From the NCBI RefSeq assembly GCF_965363235.1, contig NC_134845.1, positions 61,595,261-61,659,260 on the forward strand: a DNA stretch of 64,000 nucleotides, read 5' to 3'. Source of the DNA: Mytilus galloprovincialis (taxonomy: Eukaryota; Mollusca; Bivalvia; Mytilida; Mytilidae). Below, one piece after another: positions 33,856 through 45,774 of the stretch. Numbering within the stretch: position 1 is the stretch's first letter; the number at the start of each line of letters is the position of its first letter. A program made the translations under genes and the position numbers. Below the pieces are notes generated by a model, which was not told where the DNA came from, did no database searches, and worked only from the letters and a program-made list of their open reading frames with translations.

Positions 33856-34219
33856 CCATGCAGGTAAACATGGGGAAAAGATCTAAAACTACAAGTCGAA
33901 TAATAACAAACAATACCATGGTCAATAGCAAAAATCGATGAATTGATCCAAGAAGGTGAGCCAGGTGAGCCATTCCTATCTGCCGAAAAACATATGGACA
34001 CATATAACCAAATCGAACGCGATCAAAGAACAAATTTAGACCCAAACAAATATTAATTTGTGATTTTTGTGCTCCTACAAGTACAATCATGTAGCCGTTT
34101 TATCTGTTTATTAAGAATTGAAGTCAATCATTTAATCGATTTGCATAAAAAGTATAAAAATGAAATATATATCACGAACAACAACTACATAACTGGCAAG
34201 TAACAAAAGAACACACCTT

Positions 34220-34565
34220 GTGAAACATTTTTTACTCTATTGTGATCATGATAAAACTCTAAGAAATGACTTTTTAAACAAATACGTACTGAAAATAATA
34301 ACTTTAATAATTTAACTGAAAAAGAAAAAATGCATTATTTACTAAATCCATCAACGCCTCTTCAAACAAATAAGTTAGGATTCTTTTCGAAAAAAAAGTC
34401 ATTAAAACTGAGGGCAGGGGACTCTTAACAGCTTGTTTGTTGTTATAAATTGTGATGCTGTTTTTATTGTGTATGTTTGATATGTATGTATATATGTGTA
34501 TTGTGTTAATATATGTTGGTCACAAACTGTAAAGTTTATACGACAATAAAATATTTGATTTGGTT
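34220..34565 (+). mobile_element. LINE 3' end remnant
   Basis: Broken frames give KTLRNDFLNKYVLKI and LTEKEKMHYLLNPSTPLQTN, the kind of C-terminal tail seen in non-LTR elements. A short 3' UTR follows, ending in a TGATTTGGTTTGATTTGATT simple repeat (34554-34580) typical of LINE 3' ends. Truncated; no RT domain. Confidence 0.5.
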
Positions 34566-34879
34566 TGATTTGATTTGATAAAAATTGGGGCGACTAATAA
34601 CTGCATTAACACAGACTGTAAGTGGAATCCCCGCAAAGGCCTTGGAAAAGAACGTATTGTTGTTATCTACATGTATTTGTATTATAACGGTATTGTATAT
34701 CAATCAGTGGTTTTTTTCTGTTCCGGCCTTTATCATTGTGTGTTCTTTTATGTACCTAATACAAAACGGTTAGTGTCTGAAACGAGCAAAACCACATCAC
34801 AGATTCGTTTGTGTTTCAAATCTGTGTTTGTTTGAAGATGGTTTCTCATAATTTTTTTGGAGAGAGTTAGTAACATGAG

Positions 34880-35060
34880 TAAAGAGGAGTTAAATATACA
34901 AGAGGGACATTCCAACTCATGAACCTAAAGAACTGAAAACTCAATGGCTAAAAACGAAAAAGATAAACAGAAAAACAATAGTACACAATACGCAACATAG
35001 AAAAATAAAAACTAAGCAACGAACCCCACCATAAACTGGCGATAATCACAGATGTAATAG
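34880..35060 (-). repeat. Retroelement tail fragment
   Basis: GAGGGACATTCCAACTCATG, then TCAATGGCTAAAAACGAAAA, AACAATAGTACACAATACG and CGAACCCCACCATAAACTGG match the reversed tail of the Penelope-like copies. Non-coding. Confidence 0.55.
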
Positions 35061-35621
35061 CTTGACATATATCTTGACCTACTGTGTAAAAAAATATCTA
35101 TCGGTGATGTCCGATATTGTTAGTATCTTGTTTTTTCGTGTGTTCTTAGCAAAGAGGTTGTCTCATTGAGGTAAACATGGTATAGCCAACATATAAGTTT
35201 ACTCTCATTATTGACTTGGATATGAAGAACGTGTTCATTCGTGTAAGTGATGTGATTAGCACTAAACATCCGAATAAATCCAACATTTCATTATATATAT
35301 ATAAACCCAAGCACATCCGTCATCACTCAAATTTAACTAGATGAGTATATGATTATGTGTTAGCAATCGCACAAGTAAATTAATGTCTAATTCATTGAAC
35401 AAGCGATGAGAGTTCTAAAGAGAGGAATGTATTACACCCCCATATTGTCAAGACTAAAAATTTATATAAAAAAACATTTTATTTAAAATTTTAGTTTAAA
35501 TTCTACATGTATGTACAGAAACCTGGTACTCTAAATCCACAAAAAATAAAAAATAAAGTGTATAGTGGGAACTATAAACCCCCCTTAAACTTAGCTTGGT
35601 CCTTTAAAAAAAATCATCCAA
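35061..35621. repeat. 3' end of unit B, matched downstream of gene C
   Basis: ATAGCTTGACATATATCTTG, AATCCAACATTTC, ACATCCGTC, GATGAGTATAT and GAGAGTTCTAAA line up with 52578-52860 and 53410-53580, so units B and C share this flank. No gene is seen. Confidence 0.6.
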
Positions 35622-36288
35622 GTGATCACATACATGCACACATGCGTCTGCATAACGTTCATTTTGTCGTCTGTACACTCTCATTCTTCCATCCCTTCAA
35701 AGTAAGCGAATCTGGACTCATCACTAAAAATGACGTTTTGCCATCTAACACGGTTTCAATAAAACGTGCATTTGCCGAATGAAGCCGTGTAGTTCGATGA
35801 CGCTGTTTAAGAATGGCTCCTACTACTGGATGTCGTGAACGCAGCCTCTCTTAGCCTATTGCGTACAGTTTGGGTGGATATCCTTGGATTATGTCTCCCA
35901 GGTGTTTGTCTTGCGGCAATTGTAGCTGGCAAAAACCGATCCCTGAGGAGAGTGAATCTTATTCGACGGTCTTGGCGTAACTTGAAACCGGTTTTTTTGG
36001 ATGTCACCTTCAACATGTTCAATCACCTTTTGTTTACCTGATATTAAATCACCCTCATTAAATTTAAAACCCGTGTTCGGACGACATAAATGTGGTTTCG
36101 CTCACAGTTCAAAAATACGCTAAAATGACGTTATTTTCCGGTAAAACAAAAACAAAAGTGCACTAACCTACGGACTTATGACACTTTTCGAATATGCAAC
36201 TAGTCGCAATACATATTTTTTTCTTAATAAAAATTATTATGTGAAAAAATTGGGTATCGTTTCTTTTTTTTTGTCTAGTATAGTTAGT
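35622..36288 (-). mobile_element. Tc1-like transposon, partial copy in unit C
   Basis: Collinear with 23526-24367 of the copy in unit B but lacking the distal third of the element and an internal piece (roughly the 23,890-24,080 equivalent). The right inverted end and TA site are retained. Transposase fragments are open at 35807-36022 (LRQDRRIRFTLLRDRFLPAT). The shared flanks show that it was duplicated with the unit and was not inserted afresh. Confidence 0.8.
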
Positions 36289-37257
36289 TCTTAAGTTAGT
36301 TATTTCATCTGGAATTTATATGTCATCATACATTTTCAAGCATGAAAAAAGATCTACTCTAGCGGCGTATATCTCGCAATATGCTCCCCTGATCGAGTAC
36401 AACTGCCAAAAGCTTAAACAAGAAAGAAGACAAAACAGCGTATGACGGTCCAATATTTTAACAAGTAGAAAGGTTCTTGTCGTCGGATAGGATAAAAAAG
36501 AATAAAAATGCCGAACTTTTGTGACGAAACAAATATTAATTGTGTACATCAGTTGAAAATTATATTGACTATAAAAATTACCTGTAAACGTACTTGAGGC
36601 CCCTCATGGGGGGGGGGGGGTCCTAGTAATCACATAATCACCATTTTTTTGCCAATATAATCACATAATCATTAAATATTTGCTTATCTTTAGTAATCAA
36701 ATAATCATAAACTAAAAATACAGTCCTAGGTAATCAAATAATCATGAAATATTTGGCTTAATAATCAAATAATCATTAAAAAAACGGCCAAGTAATCACA
36801 TAATCAAAAACCCCATGAGGGCCCTCGTACTTGAAATCACGTGGTTTCTTGAACATATTTAGAAAAAGGAGGGTTTTTAACCCGACGAAGAATTGTGAAA
36901 ACTCCGGGTATATTCCTAATGATCTTCTACTTAAAAAGTGAGTATAATCCATTTGTTCATTGTTTTATCTTTTTGATTTGTCGGGAAAATAACGATAACA
37001 CAAATGTTCAATTTTACTTTCGTTTTTACGGTACATTACTCATGGAAGTAATCCACAAATTAACTTGTGCAAGCCCCGACGAGCTTTTAAATTTCGATTT
37101 AAATGTCGATTTGAATCCTACTTTATTTATAGTTTACACCTACATTATATACAATGTAGGTTCACATATATTTGAAATGAACAGATATAAATGTAATAAT
37201 TGATACATGTACATGTGTATAGATACATGTGTATGATAGTGAGGTCGATCAGTGTGG
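36289..37257. repeat. Left flank of unit C, matched to unit B
   Basis: Matches 24368-25110 apart from the inserted element at 36596-36826. Examples are ATCTACTCTAG, CACGTGGTTTCTTGAACAT and GATACATGTACATGTG. No gene is seen. Confidence 0.75.
36596..36826. mobile_element. MITE with GAGG...CCTC ends, 6-bp TSD (family I, copy 1)
   Basis: The 231-bp element begins GAGGCCCCTCATGGGG plus a G run and ends CCCCATGAGGGCCCTC. GTACTT is duplicated on both sides (36590-36595 and 36827-36832). The unduplicated site is visible in unit B (AACGTACTTGATATCACG near 24677). The interior is a degenerate array of TAATCACATAATCA-like motifs. It inserted after units B and C separated. Almost identical to 55653-55882. 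Confidence 0.88.
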
Positions 37258-37439
37258 TTAAATGAGGGTTTTGATGGGGTTAAATGATTAGAGAATAATG
37301 CCCTTAAAAATGAAGATTAGAGAATAACGGGCCAAAAAAATAAAGATTAGAGAAATGCGTGGTCTAAAAATATAATTAATATTGAATAATTAATAAAAGA
37401 AAACACTAAAAATTAAGTGTTTACAGAATTTTCCCTTCT

Positions 37440-40102
37440 TGAAAACAAACTTGGTAAACCTTTTTTGGTTTCGTGATAACAGACTATCAGTCAGGATTCT
37501 ACTTCGTCAAAATTATCTCCCCATTACGCCAGTTCATTTTAACAATCGTAGAAATGGAAGCCATTGTAGGGGTGACGCGCTACCAATTTTGCTCTTGGAA
37601 ACCGATAAATGTATCCACATTGCACCATTACGATCCTTATGTGTCAGTTGTATTTTAAAAGACAAATGTATCAACTAGCTAATGAGTATCAGTTAATAAT
37701 CTTGTCTGCATTGATTCAACATATAACTATTGTCTGATCGGTTGTCAGGGGGAATTTTCGAAAATTCATAAAAATTAAAAAAAATTCTAATTAAATATTT
37801 CGTGGAAGGGCAGACTAGATTTTTTTAGTGTATGAAGACTATAAACCCTAGTTATCACACACAAAACAATAGAAATTTTCGAAGATATGCATTTTCATCA
37901 TCCAACTTGAAAGACTGTCGTCAAGTACTTTCAGTAAAAAAATAGCTATTCGAACACACCTTCAATGTTTTTGTGACTCATCAGATAGGTATTTCACTTG
38001 ACCCATATATTTCATCTTTTAGTACTGTGATTTTTTTGTGTTATAAAGTCAACCTGTAGCTTTAATATATAAAAATGATAGAATCTGAAGTGAGACGATG
38101 TATGAAATATTCTTACTTTGTACGATATCAAGACAAAATACTCAACTCAAACACGCCTTAACATAAAAAGGTGCACTCGATTTTCTCTTTTCGATACAAT
38201 TGTTACCCATTCTTTGGAATTTTTTCTTCAGTCACATAATGGAAGGGCAGACTCGAAAATTACTGAACTAATATATTGATATGTTTTCCGTCCGTGGTAA
38301 TTTTTTCAAACAAATCGGAGGTTATGCATTTTCTTCATCCAACTTGAAAGATACCCATGTCGTCAACTTGATATCTAATTGTTCTGCTTAACTATGTACT
38401 AGATAAATTGAAAACATATACAAATGGTGTTTTTAAAATAAAACACCTCGTTATTGAGAAGAAAATTGCAATTTTGTTTGTTTCTATTAACTTTAAAAAA
38501 TTTTGTCACTATAGTAAACAATACAGTAAACATTTATCGCCTTCTCTAACAAAGAGCTTCGATTCTTTTGTTCTATTTCAACCTGGTTTCCGACTGCTAT
38601 AGGATTCAGTCAATGTTAAAACTTGTTTCCGATACTTCTACTCGGATTTCGGATCTTTCGGTTCATACCTCTACTCGGGTTATTTCGAATGTTACCGTCT
38701 ATCTTTGAAGATGTCAGAGGTCATAGCAGACGAATTTGATGAAAATTCTGTTGTTCCATGTGTGTTTAGCTTTTATTCAAATGAAAAATCTGTGAAGGAG
38801 AGATTCCGCACTAGAATACCAATATGCTTCAAGACTGAGCACACCACTTTGCAGGGCCGTAACTACATGGAGGCAAATGAGGCAAATGCCTCATGTTGGA
38901 AATTTCCATGCCAAGAAATCCTCGCTAAAAATTCCGGTCGACCTTCTACGGCAGTCATTAGTAGCTAAAGATTTGATTTCATTCAAGAAATTAATTTATG
39001 ACCTTCATGTGCGTGTCGCTTAGAACACGGCCATATACCAAATGGTCAATATTAATCATCCATGTAATTTGCTCTATGGGGTGTTTGCCGAATTTCAACG
39101 GAGGCAATGTCTTGGCATGGGAGAAAGGAAGAAAGACCATTCACAATTTGTCTTACATTTGTTTTTCTCTTTTTTAATTAAATAAAAAAATAACCTTTCA
39201 AATATAGAGTTCATAACATACAAATATTCCCTGTGGACACCTCCCCCCTTTTATTTGTGCTCTCTATTTTAAACCCTCGAATTAAGCTTTCGAATCTTAT
39301 TAAAATTAAAACCTTGCTTTCTAACCAATATATTCATGTACCGGAGTCTGAAAGGACAACGAATTTATGAATGACGGTCGACAAATGGAGACATAATGGT
39401 CACACCCAGCAGGCAGGTTGCAGCCGGGCCTTGAAAAAGTATTCAATACATCAGTTCGGCGAAACAAATATTCCGGTCAGATATGGGATTTACATGCAAA
39501 CCCCGGCACCAAAAAATAACACCCGTTTATTATTCATCATGTTCATTTTACGCTAAATAATTATGTTTGAAATTTTTGTTTCTAATAGCAAATGAGTGGA
39601 CAAACTTATTGTTTACAATCCAGATATATACGACCAGAATTTTTGATAAAGACAAAAATCTGGGTAAGATTTTGTTATCTCAAACTTCCCGCTCAAATCA
39701 AATAGTCCGTACCTTATTAGACTTTAAATATATCTAGAGCTTTCTGACTGGGGATCATTATTCAGCTATGTTATCAATAGGCTGGGCGTTTGGGCTTAAA
39801 CATGTGTTCGTAGATAAATAATATTGCTTTGGAACTTTCACGAGAGTGTAATAGAATATTACCTTCTGTTTGGTGGAATTATGAAATAGAAGTCAATACG
39901 TTCTTGCTCAATCTTTGGTCGCTTTGAAGGTGTCATACTTTTCACCCTCAGCATAAGCAAGTGTTACTGTAATCTGAATTTCAAAATGACTGAATGAAGT
40001 TTTTTTCGACGCACTGGTTAACTCCGTCGTTTTGAATCACATGACTTTGACATAACCAATAGTATATTACAGTAGCTTCGAGCGAAAAATATCGTTATAA
40101 GT
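37440..40102. other. Non-coding interior of the insertion in unit C
   Basis: No gene is supported. One ORF at 38705-38968 (MKMSEVIADEFDENSVV...) has no recognised domain and runs into a CAGGGCCGTAACTACATGG stretch that resembles a hAT-type terminus. It could be a captured or interrupted exon, but I would not call it a gene. The rest is AT-rich. Confidence 0.35.
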
Positions 40103-42366
40103 TAAGAAAAGGCCAAGTGAGCTTTTCTTATCACTTGGCGTCCGGCGTCCGTCGTCGTCCGTCGTCCGTCGTCGTCGTTAACTTTTACAAAAATCTTCTC
40201 CTCTGAAACTACCGGGCCAAATTAAACCAAACTTGGCCACAATCATTATTGGGGTATCTAGTTTAAAAAATGTGTCCGTTGACCCGGCCAACCATCCAAG
40301 ATGGCCGCCATGGCTAAAAATAGAACATAGGGGTAAAATTCAGTTTTTGGCTTATAACTCAAAAACCAAAGCATTTAGAGCAAATCTGACATGGGGTAGA
40401 ATTGTTAAACAGGTGAAGATCCATCTGACCCGAAATTTTCAGATGAATCGGATAACCCGTTTTTGGGTTGCTGCCCCTGAATTAGTAATTTACTGGAAAT
40501 TTTGCTGTTTTTGGTTATTATCTTGAATATTATTATAGATAGAGATAAACAGTAAACAGCAATAATGTTCAACAAAGTAAGATTTACAAATAAGTCAACA
40601 TGACCGAAATGGTCAGTTGACCCCTTTAGGAGTTATTGCCCTTTATATTCAATTTTTAACCATTTTTCGTAAATCTTAGTAATCTTTTACAAAAATCTTC
40701 TCCTCTGAAACAACTGCGCCAAATTTATCCAAACTTGGCCACAATTATCTTTGGGGTATCTAGTTTGAAAAATGTGTCCGGTGACCCGGCCAACCAACCA
40801 AGATGGTCGCCACGGCTAAAAATAGAACATAGGGGTAAAATGCAGTTTTTGGCTTGTAACTTAAAAACCAAAGCATTTAGAGCAAATCTTACAGGGGATA
40901 AAATTGTTTATCAGGTCAAGATCTATCTACCCTGAAATTTTCAGATGAATCTGACAATCTGTTGTTGGGTTGCTGCCCCTGAATTGGTAATTTTAAGGAA
41001 ATTTTGCTGGTTTTGGTTATTATCTTGTATATTATTATAGATAGAGATAAACTGTAAACAGCCATTATATTCAACAAAGTAAGATTTACAAATAAGTCAA
41101 CATGACCGAAATGGTAAGACGACCCTTTTAGGAGTTATTGCCCTTTTTAGTCAATTTTTAACCATTTTTCGTAAATCTTAGTAATCTTTTACAAAAATCT
41201 TCTCCTCTGAAACTACTGGGCCAAATCAATCCAAACTTATCCACAATCATCCTTCGGGTATCTAGTTTAAAAAAATGTGTCCGATGACCCGGCCATCCAA
41301 CCAAGATGGCCGCCATGGCTAAAAATAGAACATAGGGGTAAAATGCAGTTTTTGGCTTATAACTCAAAAACCAAAGCGTTAAGTGGAAATCTGACATGGG
41401 TTAAATTGTTTATCAGGTCAAGATCTATCTGCCCTGAATTTTTCAGATAAATCGGACAACCCGTTGTTGGGTTCCTGCCCCTGAATTGGTAATTTTAAGG
41501 AAATTTATCTGTTTTTGGTTATTATCTTGAAAATTATTATAGATAGAAATAAACTGTAAACAGCAATGATGTTCAGCAAAGTAAGATTCACAAATAAGTC
41601 AACATGACTGAAATGGTCAGTTGACCCATATAGGAGTTATTGCCCTTTATAGTCAATTTTTAACCATTTTTCATAAATCTTAGTAATCTTTTACAAAAAT
41701 CTTCTCCTCTGAAACTACTGGGCCAAATTAATCCAACCTTATCCACAATCATCTTTGGGGTATCTAGTTTAAAAAATGTATCCGATGACCCGGCCATCCA
41801 ACCAAGATGGCCCCCATGGCTAAAAATAGAACATAGGGGTAAAATGCAGTTTTTGGCTTATAACTCAAAAACCAAAGCGTTTAGAGCAAATCTGACATGG
41901 GGGTAAAATTGTTAATAAGGTCAAGATCTATCTGCCCTGAAATTTTCAGGTTTATCAGACAACCCGATGTTGGGTTGCTGCCCCTGAATTGGTGATTTTA
42001 ATTAAATTTTGCTGTTTTTGGTTATTGTCTTAAATAGTATTATAGATAACTTAGAGATAACTGTAAACAGCAATAATGTTCAGCAAAGTAAGATTTACAA
42101 ATAAGTCAACATGACCGAAATGGTCAATTGACCCCCTAAGGAGTTATTGTCCTTTATAGTCAATTTTCAACAATTTTTCCACTGAAACTACTGGGCCAAG
42201 TTCATTATAGATAGAGATAATTGTAACAGCAAGGATGTTCAGTAAAGTAAGATGTACAAACACATCACCATCACCAAAATACAGTTTTGTCATGAATCCA
42301 TCTGCTTCCTTTGTTTAATAGTCACATAGACCAAGTTGAGCAACACAGGCTCTTTCGAGCCTCTAG
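40103..42366 (+). mobile_element. Helentron-like element with four ~500-bp core repeats
   Basis: It starts with a CCAAGTGAGC...TCACTTGG palindrome and a GTCCGTCGTCGTCCG microsatellite (40140-40185). About four tandem units follow (AAGATGGYCGCC near 40300, 40800, 41304 and 41804). The end is a hairpin AGGCTCTTTCGAGCCT, CTAG (42363-42366) and T. Same family as 1-1675. Non-coding; the in-frame ORFs are repeat artefacts. Confidence 0.8.
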
Positions 42367-43229
42367 TAACAAATTAAAAAAAAAAAGTCCAAGCAAAAAG
42401 GGGGGGGCGTACGCCCTCTACGCCCCCCTCTGGATCCGCCACTGATATATACAGAAGTCTTAATTACTTAATGTTACCATGGATTAAATAATACTTCCAT
42501 GATGTTACTAAGGAGGTTATATTAGAAGGAGAGTGAACACTCTGCTTGATACAAAATTAGCATCCCCAGGATAGCAGTTCGATCAGAGAAAAATGATAAA
42601 ATTATAAAGAAACCGACATGTTTATCACCCACTTGACATGGCCCTCTGATGTACCGGGCTGTTACCGCGAGTTGTTTTTTTACTCTTTTTTTAAAGATTA
42701 AAGAAAACTGGCGAAAAAAATAGAGAATAATGCGTAAAAATCACTTTTAAAGAATAGACTTATTTTTTGAAGATTAGAGAAAAAAGGGGTGAAAATTAAA
42801 TGTTTACAGAATAACAGACACCCCCCCCCCCCCCCCCCCCATCCAGACCCTCTTAAATCTCATAAACTAGTACATTAGGTAAGTTACATTTTGATTATTA
42901 TGTTTTTAACAAAATGGCCAAACCATATGATTTTGATTTTGTAAGGTGAAACTTAAAAGAAATAAAAGCGACGGGACGGCTGCAAATAAGGTTAAGGTCA
43001 GTATAGCTACTTGAAGTCCAGAAGATTTTTAAATTTGATTTTAATGTCGAGTTGAGTCCTACTTTATTTAGTTTTTAAAAAATCTGAGACCTTAATGTTG
43101 TCCTTAATTTCCGGATTTGTAGGCAATATGATATTCCACGTTTTACTTGAATTCAGATATTTAAAACTAAGGGGACAATACAGAAGGATTTAGATGGAGG
43201 TGCTTCATTTCTGTGTTTTTTTCTCCCTT
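42367..43229. repeat. Repeat debris and duplicated flank upstream of gene C
   Basis: 42400-42445 is the right end of a GGATCCGCCACTG MITE. 42690-42852 is the right end of the family II element with a long C run. 42859-43229 matches unit B (25110-25254 and then 28400-28570). No gene is seen. Confidence 0.6.
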
Positions 43230-45277
43230 TTTATACGACCGCAAAAACTGAAAAATGTTTGGTCGTATATTGGAGGGGGAGGACAGGGGGTAAGGGAGAC
43301 AGGGAGAAAGGGGGTAGGAGAAGGGAGAAAGGGAGTGGGAGAAAGGAGAAAGTGGTAGGAGAAAGGAGAGGAAGGCTGGGAGAAAGGAGAAAAAGTTGGA
43401 GAAAGGAGAAAAAATAAAATATCTCTCCTTTTAAAAAATTATCTAATATTTCAAGAAAAAATATCTCAAAAGGAGATGTTTTATTCTAATGGGAGAAAGG
43501 AGAACGGGGGTAGGAGAAAGGAGAAGAGGGGTGGGAGAAGGGAGAAGGGTACCCCCTGTCCTCCCCCTCATATTGGTATGACGTTGGCGTCGACGTCCGT
43601 CGTCGTCGTCCGAAGACATTTGGTTTTCACTCTCTAACTTTAGTAAAAGAAAATAGAAATCTATGAAATTTAAAAACAAGGTTTATGACCATAAAAGGAA
43701 GGGAGGGATTGTTTTTGGGTGTTTTGGTCCCAACAGTTTAGGAATGAGGGGCCAAAAAGGGCCAAAATAAGCATTTTTCTTGGTTTTCGCACAATAACTT
43801 TAGTAAAATTAAACAGAAATCTATGAAATTTTAACATAAGGTGTATGACCACAAAAGGAAGGTTGGGATTGATTTTGGGAGTTTAAGTCCCAACAGTTTT
43901 GGAATTAGGGGCCCAAAACAGGTCCAAAAATAAGCATTTTTCTTGGTTTTTGCACAATAACTTTAGTATAAGTTAATAGAAATCTATGAAATTTTAACAC
44001 AAGGTTTATGACCACAAAAGGAAGGTTTCGATTGATTTTGGGAGTTTTGGTCCCAATGAATTAGGGGCCAAAAGGGTCCAAAATTAAACTTTGTTTGATT
44101 TTATCAAAAATTGAACTATTGGGGTTCTTTGATATGCCGAATCTAACCGTGTATTTAGATTCTTAATTTTTGGTCCCGTTTTCAAATTGGTCTACATTAA
44201 GGTCCAAAGGGTCCAAAATTAAACTTAGTTTGATTTTAACAAAAATTGAATTCTTGGGGTTCTTTGATATGCTGAATCTAAACATGTACTTAGAATTTTT
44301 TTTTATGGGCCCTGTTTTTAAGTTGGTCTAAATCGGGGTCCAAAATTAAACTTTGTTTGATTTCAACAAAAATTCAATATATGTGGTTCTTCAATATGCC
44401 GAATCTAACCATGTATTTAGATTTTTAATATTTAGGACCGGTTATCAAATTGGTCCACATTGAGGTCTAAAGGGTCCAAAATTGAACTTTATTTGATTTC
44501 ATCAAAATTCGAATTCTTGGGTTTCTTTGATATGATGAATCTAACCATGTATTTAGATTTTGGATATTGGAATACCACAAAGGGATGGTAAGAATTGTCT
44601 TTGGGAGTTATTGCTAAAACCGTTAAGGAATAAGGTGCAAAAAAGAAGGGAAAAGGGTTTCCAGGTTAATGGACAATTACTTAAGTACAAAACATAATTT
44701 AAAAGCAGTGTAAGATTGGTAATTGAAACTCATTTTAATATCTCACCTAAACTGCTCTTAAATTATGTATATTGGAAATTTGCCAAAAACTTTATTATTA
44801 ATAAATTCCATTGGAAATTTGCCAAAAACTTTAGTTTGATGAACTTCATTGGAAATTTGCCAATATGAAATGTTGCATTGGAGTTATCTTTCTTTGTCCA
44901 GAATAGTAGTTAAATCAACTTAAATCATGACTGTATGACATTTAATATTTTATGATGTATTTAAATGAGTAGTTATTGTTGAAAACTCCATTCAATTTTT
45001 CTTATTTCAGATTTCAGAAATGAAAAAAAAATTTCTTCAAATATATATCAAAGGATTTATATTCAACAGCATAGAGAATTGCTCAAAAGCAAAAAAAATA
45101 TTTAAAGTTCATTAGACCACATTCATTCTGTGTCAGAAACCTATGCTGTGTCAACTATTTAATCACAATCCAAATTCAGAGCTGTATCCAGTTTGCATGT
45201 TGTGTCCATACTAGCCCCAACCGTTCAGGGTTAGACCTCTGCGGTCGTATAAAGCTGCGCCCTGTGGAGCATTTGGT
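43230..45277 (+). mobile_element. Helentron-like element with TATACGACCGC subterminal repeats
   Basis: The left end TATACGACCGCAAAA and the right GCGGTCGTATAAAG are inverted near the two ends. After the left end come a GTCGACGTCCGTCGTCG microsatellite (43588-43610) and diverged tandem units (ATAGAAATCTATGAAATTTT ... GGTTTATGACCACAAAAGG; then GGTTCTTTGATATG...GAATCTAAC units). A GC-rich terminal stem (GCTGCGCCCTGTGGAGC) closes it. Gene B's flank has the empty site (TTTTCTCTATTGTGTACACC). It carries the nested MITE at 43273-43569. Confidence 0.75.
43273..43569. mobile_element. MITE with 20-bp GAGGG ends, 6-bp TSD (family IV)
   Basis: GAGGGGGAGGACAGGGGGTA at the left is perfectly inverted at the right. 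ATATTG is duplicated (43267-43272 and 43570-43575). The 297-bp interior consists of GGGAGAAAGGAGAA-type repeats with an inverted tail. It is nested inside the Helentron-like element, interrupting GTCGTATATTGGTATGACG. Confidence 0.88.
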
Positions 45278-45774
45278 TCTCGATTGTGTACACCATCATA
45301 CTGTGATTCGTTTTACAAAAATGTTCGTATGTTTCATAGATGACAACGGAAATGTTCAAAATGGTGTTACCACAATTATAATAGATCCGGTCCTCTTTTT
45401 CTCGAATGTGACCTTCCAAATAAGACTTATCACCTCACATGTTCGTACATGAGTAACATGATCTGCTTTCCAGTCCAAACCACATGAAATCATCCCCTCC
45501 CCCTTTTTGGTGGAGTTCGTGTTTCTCAGTCTTCTATATTGTGTTTTGTGTATTGTCTTTTCTTCGTTTGCAAATTCATTGTCAGTTTGATTTCGACTTA
45601 TGAACTTAAATGTCCCTTTGGTAATTCCATTGAGAGTGTACAAAAAAATTGAAAGACGAGATGCCTGGTATACAACAGCACTTTCTTATTTCCTTCACCT
45701 TTACCTTGATTTTTATTGTATGTTTGCAACTAGAATTTCTTTTTTAATTTTCAATATTTTATTTCAGAGTCATT
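45278..45774 (+). promoter_or_regulatory. 5' flank and leader of TRIM-like gene C
   Basis: Matches gene B's flank (GATTGTGTACACCATCATAC; GGTGTTACCA; TCTCGAATGTGACC; TTTGGTGGAGTTCGTGTT; TGTGTTTTGTG). These are parts of the retroelement tail plus its upstream sequence. A splice acceptor (TATTTCAG) ends at 45767, again 7 nt before the ATG. Confidence 0.5.

Larger units (their letters stand above)
37264..42852. mobile_element. Possible composite element with GAGGG...CCCTC ends (family II outer ends)
   Basis: The left end GAGGGTTTTGATGGGG and right end CCCCATCCAGACCCTC are inverted repeats. TTAAAT flanks both (37258-37263 and 42853-42858), and unit B lacks the whole block. Both ends carry GATTAGAGAATAATG-like short repeats and a TGTTTACAGAAT motif, so the original may have been one or two small MITEs with later insertions between them. 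A Helentron-like element (40103-42366) lies inside. Whether the 5.6 kb ever moved as one is uncertain. Confidence 0.5.

Noticed and set aside
38705-38968. 87-codon ORF as a gene
   Set aside because: No domain or splice support, it runs into repeat sequence, and it lies inside an insertion absent from unit B.
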